Shown: in pieces, positions 25,427 to 35,768 of the stretch
Layout: each line of letters starts with the position of its first letter
Numbering within the stretch: the first letter of the stretch is position 1
Source of the DNA: Impatiens glandulifera
Lineage: Eukaryota > Streptophyta > Magnoliopsida > Ericales > Balsaminaceae
Assembly: GCF_907164915.1 (NCBI RefSeq)
Contig: NC_061862.1
Location: 85,980,846-86,044,845, forward strand
Length of the DNA: 64,000 bases
Direction of reading: 5' to 3'
Translations under genes and position numbers: made by a program
The notes under the pieces: generated by a model
Database searches by the model: none
The model's input: the letters and a program-made list of their open reading frames with translations, nothing else
What the model was told of the DNA's origin: nothing

Positions 25427-27174
25427 TTAGCTTGTGGGGGGAGGAGGTGGTCCTTGCCTCATATACAATTCTATTCTCTCCATTCTTGCGTTCATCTCTG
25501 ACTTCTCCCTCTCCATTCTTTCCACAATTTCTTCATTTCTCGCTTTCATTTCAACCATTTTGCGCCTTCTTTCTTCATCCCTCTTCTCCAGTTCCTCCAG
25601 CTTGAGCTTCATTATTTGATTCTCTTCTAACAATCGCTCATTGTTTCGCTGTGAACTGTTTCCACTACGACGATCCTCACGAAAGTGTGTGGGCCGGACG
25701 CCTGATCCCATTCCGAAGACGACCCCGTGTTTTTGTTGTCCGAACACCCTCTCCGTCAATTCAAAATCAGATATTCCCGGTTCGTTACTAACAACCTCCT
25801 CCATCTCAGCCTGCACAATTCAAATAAAATATCATTTCTATAATAAAAAAACTAGGCATATTCAATTCACTTACAATTTTCTCTTGCACGTGTTCGTCCG
25901 GGACGGATGTTGGGTTTTCTTGTGTCGGTTTTGGTGTACGGGTCCTCTTGAATACTTCAATTACAGACGGTGGTCTTCCCATTTCAATCACCTGTTGAAA
26001 TAAATGATTTATATAATTAATAACAATCTTTATATTAAGTTATTACAAATAATGTACTTACCAACTCGTCTTCAATTTGTGCAAACGGTCTACTTCCCGT
26101 TCGATGCGGGAATTTCAGATTCTTCCGATTCTTCATATTTGTAGTACTGTGTCTCTGTATTTGAAATAACAAATGAAGTTAGATTAATTAATATTAACTC
26201 TTATTTGAATTATGAAACCGTACCTTAAACGTTTCTGTGAAGAAATGGTTGCGACACACAAACTCCCAATCATCTCGATCGTAGTCCGGTGGAGGATTAG
26301 CCAGTACCGCCGCCTCGTCTCCTTTGTGGACGCGGATATAATTTTTGTTCAAATCCGACCGCCATCTATCCCATATCTGATTGGCGTGTCCCAACCCCGT
26401 CGTTCGAAAAGACTCAATGTCACCATTAGTCGCTTCGAACGGATCCTGAAAAAAATAACATCCAAATGTGAAAAATAATTATTTAATGACGTAATGTATA
26501 ATCAAGTAATAATTATTAACCTTGATAGCAGTCCACAGTGAATCCAATTGGTCTGCACTTAAAGCCTTCCACTTGAGAAGACGGTGTGAGACGGCTGCGG
26601 GGTCCCGGATAATCGACCCCACATGTCTAGACCACCGTGTCCTTCCCACGTCTGTACCACCTGGCCTCCCATCCTTCTCTCTAAACGTTAGAGGGATCCT
26701 CGTCCCCGCTAGCCTCTTAGACAGCGCTATATTCTTGTTCTTCCCCCGTCTCTTGCGGGCAGAAGATTCTTCAAAATTATCAAAATCTTAATTAAATATG
26801 TCAATCAATTGAAACACTAACTAATTTGTAAACGAAATACCTGTCGATGATGGGTCGGGAGTGGTCCCGTGCTCCTCCTCGTCATCCTGCTCCTCGATAG
26901 GCTTCTCAAGACCCTCGTGTTCAGCCTCATCGCTAGGCAGGTTATCAGCGAATGTGCTCTCTATAAACTCTGCGAGGTCATCATCGTCTTCAGTCTCGTA
27001 TGTTCGGGGAGGCGCAGTAGCTATCGGGACCATAGGAATCGGTGGTTGGTCTCTAGAAGACGATCCTCGTCGCTTTAACGACTCGGATTGGGCAAGTAGG
27101 TTTTGGTAACTCTTATCCAATTTCTTGGGTGTCTTCCTCATACTCTTCCAAGTTGTTTTAGGACCTTCAGACAT
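25427..27174 (-). CDS. Transposase_24 (Ptta/En/Spm, TNPA-like) protein of the CACTA element
   Basis: Six exons (minus): 26841-27174, 26521-26768, 26224-26445, 26062-26154, 25875-25991, 25427-25810. Phases agree and the coding length is 1398 bases (465 residues). The N-terminus (MSEGPKTTWKSMRKTPKKLD) is basic, followed by an acidic tract (about residues 65-110). The middle has the plant Ptta/En/Spm-type signature with WDRWRSDLNKNYI and ANPPPDYDRDDWEFVC. The C-terminus is a Glu/Arg-rich coiled coil (LLEENQIMKLKLEELEKRD...) ending in PPPPPTS. In En/Spm, TNPA binds the subterminal repeats and works with the TNP2-type protein; the same role is inferred here. It lies 3' of the transposase gene, 112 bases away. 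No stops or frameshifts were seen. Confidence 0.85.
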
Positions 27175-27285
27175 TCCTAATTTCACACCATTAATAAAAA
27201 TGAGTGAATAATTGAAATAAAGTAGTAATAAAAATGAATATAAAGTTAAAAACATAATTAAATCTACCTAATTAATTAATCTCAA

Positions 27286-30200
27286 CTATATGTTTGTAAA
27301 CCGCGGTTTTATTTTGGTCACAATCTTCCAACCGGGTCGGGCTGACATATCAGGGGCGTAGAATACTTGTTTTGCTTGACTCGCCAATATATACGGGTCT
27401 TGACTTTGGGTTTTCAAAATTCGGTTTACATTTACACTTACGAAGCCATATTTATCCACTTTCACTCCTAGTTCCCCCGAGTGTGTATCAAACCACTTAC
27501 ACTTGAATAAAACAACTCGTTTGTGAGAATAGTATTGTAATTCGATTATATCCGTCAAAACTCCGTAGTATGACATAGTTTCAGATCCGTTGTACCCCTC
27601 AACAACCACCCCACTATTTTGAGTTGTCAAACCTTCGTCGTGTTTTTCTGTACAGAATTTGAATCCGTTTACTTTACACCAAACATACATAGACGAGTAC
27701 ATACTTGGACCTTCTCCTAAGATCTTGAGGTCTCTTGATATGTCGTTAATTTTTGCTAAATGGGCGACCTATATATGTATCCGAAATGTAGTTGTTAATA
27801 TGAATAAGAAGAGTTGGGATATATGGTTTGTAATTTACTCACTCGATGCTTGAAATATGCGGCAAACGTTTCTCCACTGGACTCGTTGTTATAATCTCTG
27901 CAAATAGATCGAATGCTAATTAGTAACACTCTTTAATGCTAATTAGTAACATCAACATTGAATCTTACGTGTAAAAAGGTTCTGCTTCGGGACAATTTTT
28001 CAAAATGTAAGAATGAGCTGTCACTCGATCGATATAATCCAAGTTGTATACTTTTCCGTTGGATAGGTCTTCCAATGATGCAAATATTGAAATCCCCGAG
28101 ATTTCAGGTTGTGCATTTTCTTGATCTTGTTCCTCCATATACCTGGCACATAAACTAATACTTTCGTTAACAAGATAGCTCTCGCTTATAGAGGCTTCGG
28201 GGTGGTTATTATTCCGCAAATATCTTTTCATTGTACCCATGTAATGTTCAAAGGGATACATCCATCGATACTGAACAGGTCCTCCAAGCAAAGCCTCAAA
28301 TGACAAGTGAACCGGGAGATGCATCATGATGTCGAAGATTGACGGCGGAAAAATCATTTCAAATTTGCAAAGTGTCAATGTAATATCCATGTACAATTGT
28401 TCCAGGTCCTCTTCAATCAACTCTTTGAAGCACAACAACCGAAAGAAACGAGACAAATTTACTAACGCATCATACACATACTCTGGAAGCAATCCACGAG
28501 TTGCTAAAGGAATTAGATATTCCAACAAAATGTGACAATCATGACTCTTTAATCCCGAAAGCTTTTTCTCTTCCAAATTTACACAACCCCCGATATTTAA
28601 GCAAAACCCATCAGGCAACTTAAGATCTTTCAAGAAGTTACAAAGACGTATTTTATTATCGGATGTCAAAGTGAAAGGCGCTTCTGGATAATGAACAACT
28701 CCTTCATCATTTATAGGATGTAGCCATGATTTTATGCCTAAGAGTTCTAAGTCTTTACGCGCTTTAGGACCATCCTTAGTCTTCTCTTTCACATTCATTA
28801 TTGTTCCCAACACGTTATCACAGATATTTTTCTCAATATGCATCACATCCAAATTATGTCTCAATAATAGCGATTTCCAATAAGGTAGACGGAAGAAAAT
28901 GCTAAGTTTGTTCCAATTGTCTCCCCGCGTTTCATGATATATCTTTGTTCTCTTGCTCATATCCGCACTAAGAATAATGTCTTCTAGGTCTCGTGCTTGC
29001 TCATAACTTTCTTGCCCCGTTAACAATCTAGGGGGATCCCTATAATCAGTTCGACCATCAAACGACTCTTTATCCCTTCTGTATTTGTGCTTCGGTGGAA
29101 GGAAACGTCTGTGACCCAAGTAACATTGTTTGGAACCATGAACCAATCGAAGGGTTACCGTGTCGTTGTTACAACAAGGACAAGCAAATTTACCTTTCGT
29201 ACTCCAGCCTGATAAATTCGCGTATGCGGGAAAGTCGTTAATGGTCCACAACAACGCCGCTCGCATGTTAAAGTATTGCGAGGTGTGTGCATCAAACGTT
29301 TTCACACCTGTTTGCCACAGTTCATGCAACTCTTCGATCAATGGTTGGAGAAATATGTCAATTGCATCTCCCGGACTCTTTGGACCCGGAATTAACATAG
29401 ATAAGATGAAATTGCTAGAATCCATGCAAGTCGTGGGTGACACATTATAAGGTACGAGAATTACCGGCCAAACACTGTATGATTTTTTCCCATTTGCAAA
29501 TGGTTGAAACCCATCGCTTGATAAACCAAGTCTTACGTTTCGAGATTCTGAAGCAAAATCTGTATAATTTTCATCAAACGTCTTCCAAGTTAAGGAATCA
29601 GCGGGGTGTCTCAACGTATCACTGTCAACTCTTCCTTCTTTATGCCATCTCATCATTGGAGCCGTTTTTGAGGACATGTATAGTCTTTGCAGTCTTGGTA
29701 TTAAAGGGAAATATCTCAACACCTTTTTTGGAATGAATTTCCCGTTTTGCTTCTCCCGAACTGTCCCACTTGTTTGGTCGACTTTCCATCTTGAAAGACC
29801 GCAAACTCTGCACGAATCTTCATTTATGTCGTCCTTCCAAAATAGCATACAGTTGTTCTTACATGCGTCTATCTTGTCATATTTAAGCCCGATATCAGTA
29901 ATGAATTTTTTACTTTCGTAGTACGAGTTTGGCAATTGAGCGTCAATCGGTAATATGTAGTCTTTAAGCAGACGCAGCAACATATCGAACGAAGAATTCG
30001 TCCATTGACATACATTTTTTATGTGAAGTAGTTTCAGTAGTGCCGATGATTTCGTTATTCGAGCACCTTCATACAATGGCCGTTTGGAATCATCAAGTAA
30101 TTTATAAAATCTTTGCGCATCTTCGACTGGTTCATCGTTGCTCGGGACGTCATTAACGTTGGGGAACATATCGTTTATAAATTCGTGCATATAAAGTTCT

Positions 30201-30586
30201 TCGTTGACCTGTTCATTAACTGTATTATTCATCTCCTGTCTCGGATCGTTGAATTCCGGCACGACATCCTCCGACTGATCATCGTCGTCATCATCATCGT
30301 AGTCATCGGCATCTTCATCGACATCTTCATTAACCACTTGAGTAGTGCGTCTCTTTTCTCCATGAAAATACCAATACTCATAATGAATATTTATTCCATA
30401 AACGATGAGGTGAGTCTTCACTTCGTCTATTTCCATAAACGGCGTGTTCAAGCATTTCACGCAGGGACATTTCACGGTTTGTCGGGATGTATTCCTAACA
30501 GCATACTCGAGGAATTTGTTAACACCTTCCTCGTAATCTGGATGATCTCGACGTAAGGTCATCCAGCTTTTATCGGGTACTTCCAT
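27286..30586 (-). CDS. TNP2-type (TNPD) CACTA transposase
   Basis: Three exons (minus): 27969-30586, 27843-27897, 27286-27768, in phase, 3156 bases (1051 residues). The start was placed at MEVPDKSWM (30,586), the usual start of these proteins; an open stretch upstream is likely 5' UTR, with an acceptor AG just before. Domains in order: transposase-associated zinc-binding N-terminus (CPCVKCLN, about residues 40-75); a Glu/Asp-rich segment; the tnp2 core with LIPGPKSPGDAIDIFLQPLI and CPCCNN; a DUF4218-like part (LPVHLSFEALLGGPVQYRWM, YPFEHYMGTMKRY); and a DUF4216-like C-terminus (YYGVLTDIIELQY...LFKCKWFD). It excises and inserts the element in the nucleus together with the TNPA-like protein. 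No frame damage was found. Confidence 0.93.
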
Positions 30587-31829
30587 ATTTCTAATAAAAT
30601 GGAAAACAACCCGCATTATTAATTACTTAAATTTGTCTAAATGAATTAGGCTTACATAATGTTAACATAATTTCTAACTAATCTATCATTATCCAACCAA
30701 AATTCAACATACATATCATCTAGAATTATATCATTCATACACCTTTTGAAGCAATCAATTATAATCCAACATAATTTTATTCATACATAATTCATTGCAT
30801 TTAACAATTCTAACCTACAATCAATTCTAATTCAATCCCAATCTAATCCAACATAATCTAACAAACTTAATACCTAATCTAACATAAATCAAATCAAACA
30901 AAAATATCACTTAAATCTAACATGAAAAGCTAACATAATCAAACATAAATCAGATATGATACCTAATCTAACATAAATCTAATCGAACATAAATCAAACT
31001 TAAATCTAACATGAAGAACTAACCTTGCACCAAAAGAGCAACGAAGAAGAGCAGCGGATGTAGATTGACGGGCGGGCAGGGGGCGGCTGAAATTCGTAAT
31101 CCAAACCTAAAAACAATAAATTACACCCAAATCACAATCAAACCAATCACAATCAAAACAAAATCAAACCAAAACCTAAATGAAACAACATCTAACACAA
31201 ATCAAACCAATCACAACCTAAATCAAAATTAAACCCAAATCATACCAACCACAATCAAACCTAAATCAAAATTAAACCCAAATCATACCAACCACAATCA
31301 AAAATAAACCCAAATCATACTAACAATAACCTAATCTTAAACTTATAACCTAATTTAACAATAATATATACATAATCTAACAATAATCTAACCTAATTGC
31401 AATAATCTAACCTAATTGCAATAATCTAACCTAATTTCAATAATCTAACAATAATCTAACATAATCAACCCAAATCTAACAAGAATCTAAAATTAATCTA
31501 ACCTAACAGCAACAATCTAACAATAATATAACCTAATTGCAAAATAAATAAAAAACTAACCTTGCAGGGCGGCGGCGGCGGCGGCAGAGATTCTTCACGT
31601 TCCGGCGGCGGCAGAGGGCGATTCTTCAAAAGAATCGGTGGTCTTCGGCAGGGCGGCGGCGCAAGGTCTTCGGCAGGGCGGCGGCGCAAGGTATTCGGCA
31701 GGGAGTACACGCGGCGGCTTGTTCGTCGGGGAGAGAGTTGAGTGCGGCGGAAAAAGAAGAGAAAGAGAGAAATGAAATCGGGAAAAAGAAGAGAAAGAGG
31801 CGCCCGTTTTTAATTTTATGATGTAATTT
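30587..31829 (-). other. Presumed 5' leader and promoter side of the CACTA transposase gene
   Basis: The region has a C/A-rich simple stretch (30,640-31,560, many caaatctaacc-like short repeats) bounded by two plausible splice donors on the minus strand: CAAG|GTTAGTT at about 31,021 and about 31,560. It also holds a GC-rich (GCC)n segment at 31,562-31,730. An acceptor just above 30,592 would join these to the transposase exon. This fits a long, possibly alternatively spliced 5' leader. The small open frames in it look non-functional. Confidence 0.5.
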
Positions 31830-32110
31830 CCGAGAGTTATATATAAAACTCTCGGTTTTACCCTTATTAAAACCCGAGAGTTGTATATATAACTCTCGGT
31901 TTTACCCTTATTAAAACCCGAGAGTTGTATATACAACTCTCGGTTTTGACCCTTATTAAAACCCGAGAGTTTTATATACAACTCTCGGTTTTGACTTAAA
32001 ACCCGAGAGTTTTATATACAACTCTCGGTTTTCACCCTTATTAAAAACCAAGAGATTTATATACAACTCTCGGTTTAGAGGGGTATTTCCGAAGGTTAAA
32101 TATATAACTT
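31830..32110. repeat. Internal block of CACTA-type palindromes
   Basis: About five units of roughly 50 bp with arms AAACCCGAGAGTT / AACTCTCGGTTTT, separated by short AT loops (tatata-type). They are the same kind as the terminal arrays but lie 2.7 kb inside the right end. Confidence 0.85.
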
Positions 32111-32860
32111 TCGGGATTATCACTTCCAAATTTGTTAAATTCTTTTGTTTCTCACCTACTAATGACCTTTAACAACATTGATTAAACACATTTGTTATCC
32201 TTACAATATTGCACAATCCATATGATCAAACATTACACATATTCTTTACATAATCATACATAAACATTCAAATACACTTCTCTATAATAATAAAACACAA
32301 TCATAAACATTTCAACATAAAACACAATATAAATTTTTAAAATATAACTCACACTTGATTATATTAGTTAGGAGTCTATATTGGAAAGAAAAAATACTCT
32401 AATTTAAAAAATTGAAAATGTAAAAACCGAAAGTTATATAATTAACCTTCACAAATACACATAAAAAACGAAAGTTGTATATATAACTTTCGGTCTTGAG
32501 AAGTATAAAACCCGAAAGTTTTATATACAACTTTCGGTTTAGATGGATATTTCCGAAGGTTAAATGTTTAAGCTTCGGTTTTATCACTTCCAAATTTGTT
32601 AAATTCTTTTGTTTCTCACCTTCTAATGACCTTAAACAACATCGATTTAACACATTTGTTATCCTTGCAATATTGCACAATCCATATGATCAAACATTAA
32701 ACACATTCTTAACATAATCAAACATAAACATTCAAACATAAATACACTTCTCTATAATAATCAAACACAATATTCATAAACATTTCAACATAAAACACAA
32801 TATTCATTTTTAAAATATAACTCACACTTGATTATATTAGTTAGGAGTTAAGATTAGTGG
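32083..32860. repeat. Direct duplication of about 300 bp, 466 bp apart
   Basis: The stretch beginning atttccgaaggttaaat at 32,083 recurs at 32,549. Both copies continue through the same text (cacttccaaatttgttaaat, acaatattgcacaatccat, attatattagttaggagt) with few differences, ending near 32,383 and 32,852. Confidence 0.85.
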
Positions 32861-32998
32861 CTTAAAAACAAAATAATTTAACAAATTAGGAATTGTCAAA
32901 ACCGAAAGTTATAACATTAACTTTCGTTTTTATGTGTATTTGCGAAGGATTTACGTATAACTCTCGGTCCTGACCATAAACAATGTTTTTGGAAAGGG

Positions 32999-33605
32999 TC
33001 AAAACCGAAGGTTTATTTGAAAACCTTCGGTTTTTACCCTTCCCCATACTTAGAAAAAAATCAGATTTTTTTAATGCTAGGTCAAAACCGAAGGTTTATT
33101 TGAAAACCTTCGGTTTTTACCCTTCCCCATACTTAGAAAAAAATCAGATTTTTTTAATGCTAGGTCAAAACCGAAGGTTTATTTGAAAACCTTCGGTTTT
33201 TACCCTTTCCCATACTTAGAAAAAAAATCTAATTTTTTCAAACATGGGTCAAAACCGAAGGTTTATTTGAAAACCTTCGATTTTTACCCTTCCCCATACT
33301 TAGAAAAAAATCAGATTTTTTTAATGCTAGGTCAAAACCGAAGGTTTATTTGAAAACCTTCGGTTTTTACCCTTCCCCATACTTAGAAAAAAATCAGATT
33401 TTTTTAATGAGGGGTCAAAACCGAAGGTTTTCAAATAAACCTTCGGTTTTTACCCTTCCCCATGCATACTTAGAAAAAAATCTGATTTTTTTAATGTAAG
33501 GTCAAAACCGAAGGTTTATTTGAAAACCTTCGGTTTTTACCTCAAGGTTTTAAAAAAATGGGTCAAAACGGAAGGTTTTCAAATAAACCTTCGGTTTTGG
33601 CGATG
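32999..33605. repeat. Tandem array of ~83-bp units, each with an 11-bp-arm palindrome
   Basis: Units start with gtcaaaaccgaagg at about 32,999, 33,083, 33,165, 33,248, 33,331, 33,414, 33,501 and 33,562. Each has arms ACCGAAGGTTT / AAACCTTCGGT around a 6-base loop, then a shared spacer (acccttccccatacttag). Six units carry loop ATTTGA; the units at 33,414 and 33,562 carry its exact reverse complement, TCAAAT. Confidence 0.9.
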
Positions 33606-33754
33606 CGGTTTTTTTTAAAAAAAGGTGAAAAGTCAACAAAAACATAATTATTTAAACATATTAAACAAAACCAAACAAACATAATAAAAATAATTCATAA
33701 ATATTAAAACATAACTGTCATAAACCCATAATAAATCCATAATAAATCTACAAA

Positions 33755-34048
33755 TTAATTATTAGATGGGGTGGAAGGAGGGGGTGGTTGATTCAGTCGA
33801 CTCCTCAACAAGACAAGTTCCTGTTCGAGATTCTCTAATCTCTAAGACATTTCGGCCCGGTCCGCTTTGATTTCACTGAGCAAACGACCTCTTTCGGCAT
33901 CACTTAATCGGATTTGTTCCATTTCCAGCGTCATCTTTCTGACCTCTTCTTCACGTGCCGCAATTTCTGATTGTGTTATCAGATTCTGGTAACACGGATG
34001 TAGTTTCTCCGGTGTACGCCGAAGTCTCTTCCATGTCGAATCATCCAT
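33755..34048 (-). pseudogene. Small TNPA-like fragment gene near the CACTA 5' end
   Basis: From an ATG at 34,048 the product begins MDDSTWKRLRRTPEKLHPCY. This matches the start of the Transposase_24-type protein of the same element (TTWKSMRKTPKKLDKSYQNL). It goes straight into a coiled-coil sequence and, after an in-frame TAG at 33,842-33,844, ends with PPPPSTPSNN, like the other protein's Pro-rich C-terminus. The central DNA-binding part is missing. It is either a decayed internal-deletion copy or a truncated regulatory protein of 68 residues. It has its own probable promoter upstream. Confidence 0.55.
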
Positions 34049-34301
34049 TTCCTAAATGCATTTCAGATATATGTATATATATATTAATCAAACAAAATAA
34101 CGTAAACTAACATAAATCTAGATCTATAATATATATATAAACTTAAGAAATCTAAATCTTACAATAAACAAAACAAAAAAAAACAAATCAAACAAATTAC
34201 CTGAAGGGAGGAGAAGAACCGGCGGCTTGGAGGAGGCAGGCGGCGGAAGAGAGAGAAAGGAGGGATGAGCGGAATGAAAAAGAGAAGGGTTAGGGTTTGT
34301 A

Positions 34302-34307
34302 TTTATA
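34302..34307 (-). promoter_or_regulatory. Probable TATA box at the CACTA right end
   Basis: On the minus strand the sequence reads CTATAAATACAAACCC, about 260 bases upstream of the small TNPA-like start and 475 bases inside the right terminus. It is followed by a purine/pyrimidine-skewed leader. This is the expected position of the CACTA element promoter. Confidence 0.5.
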
Positions 34308-34785
34308 GAGGTTGAGGCCGAAGGTTTTGATAAAACCCTCGGTTTTGATATTAGTCAAAACCGAGGGTTCATTGAATAATCTTCGGAAAAAACAATTTCA
34401 AAATTTAGAATTTTTTTAATTGAGCAAAACCGAAGGTTCTTTGTAAAACTTTCGGAAATGAAATTTTCAAAAAAGGCAAAACCTAAGGTTCTTTAATAAC
34501 CTTCGTAATTAAAAAACCAAGGGATTTCAAAACCGAAGGTTTTTCCAAAAACCTTCGCAAATAACCCACATCCAACACTTAGAATTTTTTTGGGTTTTTT
34601 GGGAAGGTAAAAACCGAAAGTTCTTTGTAAAACTTTCGGTAATAATGAATAAATCCGAAGGTTTTACACCCCTCTCGGAATCTATTTTTAATAGCGAAGG
34701 ATTTGTTCCTCTCGGGAGTATTTAGGAGAGGTTTACAAAACCTTCGGGAAAAACCGTCGGTAAAGACCCTTTTTTACCAGTGATC

Positions 34786-35465
34786 ATCTCGATATCTAGT
34801 GTATCTCCGTAAGTTTGGATTACAATTTTATTCGAAGTTTGCACAAGCATTCAAATGTGAGTTTTCAATTCCTTGATTACTATTCTTAAAAAAGATGATT
34901 TGAAGATTTTTATTTTCTATTTTATTTTATCATAGTTGATATTTGTGATCAAAAGCAGATAAAATGGATCCTTAATACGATGTTTTAAAAAAAATAGAAC
35001 TTAATGATAAATTAAACTTTGTACTCTCTTAAAAATAAATTTTATCCTCCATGTGAGAGGGCACAAAGAAGAGTTGGTCACAGGGATCCTAATTGTACCG
35101 AACCCTACTATTGGGTATCGACTTAATTTAATGTGTTTTTAAAATATATTTTTTTTGTTTTAAAAAAATGAGATTTATAATATTATATTGTTAAAAAGTA
35201 TTTAAAAGAAAAAGTAAATATTTGTATTTGGATGACAGACTTGATAGAGAGCTTACAACATAAGTTCAAACTTTTTAAGTATTTTTTTTATACTTGTTTT
35301 AAGCAGTGGTTCGGGTGGCATTTAGGGACTCTAATTCGCCTTACCCCAGTGTGGATCCTGATTAAATCATATTATGAGACGAGAACACATGAAGGGGAGC
35401 CACATTCTAGAATGTTAGAAATAAAATTATTTATTTTTAATAGGCTTACCAAATCTCAGTCGACT
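34786..35465. other. Short intergenic spacer between two transposons
   Basis: No supported gene. A 100-codon open frame at 35,232-35,534 crosses into the Copia LTR and is not credible. Confidence 0.6.
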
Positions 35466-35470
35466 ATGAC

Positions 35471-35761
35471 TGTAACGAAGTCACAACCAGGACTCGATGA
35501 TCGAACAGTGAAGAATATATATGAAAGTGAATAGAAAATTTAGAGAATGAAAAGCAAAACTGGAATGAGAATCTGTCTATTGAAATTGATAGAAAAGAGT
35601 ACGATTACAATCCTTAAATAAAATAAACATAACTAAGACTCTTAAACTAAGAGACATGAAGAGTCTCATTTATTAGATAATATCAAGAGTCTTGGACAAT
35701 CCAAGAGGCTCTTTAACAACCAAAGACTCCTTAATTATTATTATTACTTTAATTTCTAACA
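35471..35761 (-). repeat. 3' LTR of the young Copia element
   Basis: 291 bp with TG...CA ends. Apparently identical to the 5' LTR by reading. Confidence 0.95.
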
Positions 35762-35768
35762 CTCCCCC

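Larger units (their letters stand above)
24536..34782 (-). mobile_element. CACTA (En/Spm) transposon, structurally complete
   Basis: The left end starts CACTGGTGAAAAAGTGG and the right end, read inward, starts CACTGGTAAAAAAGGG, typical CACTA termini. The 3 bases before the left end (24,533-24,535) and after the right end (34,783-34,785) are both ATC, the 3-bp duplication expected for this superfamily. Total 10,247 bp. Both ends are crowded with short palindromes (ACCGAAAGTT/ACCGAGAGTT and complements), the usual subterminal transposase-binding layout. Inside are a TNP2-type transposase gene and a Transposase_24-type gene, both minus strand and open after splicing. Transcription runs from the right end. 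Insertion lies in intergenic DNA downstream (plus-strand sense) of the ABCB promoter. Confidence 0.95.

Noticed and set aside
31498..31981. Pro/Arg-rich minus-strand frames near the GC-rich (GCC)n segment
   Set aside because: They lie in the presumed 5' leader of the CACTA transposase gene, run into the palindrome array and have no domain.
32999..33605. Regular repeat-spacer array resembling a CRISPR
   Set aside because: This is plant nuclear DNA. The 'spacers' are themselves repeated, and the units are the subterminal repeats of a CACTA transposon.
35232..35534. Plus-strand 100-codon frame
   Set aside because: It crosses from spacer into the Copia LTR, which inserted later, so it cannot be an old gene.
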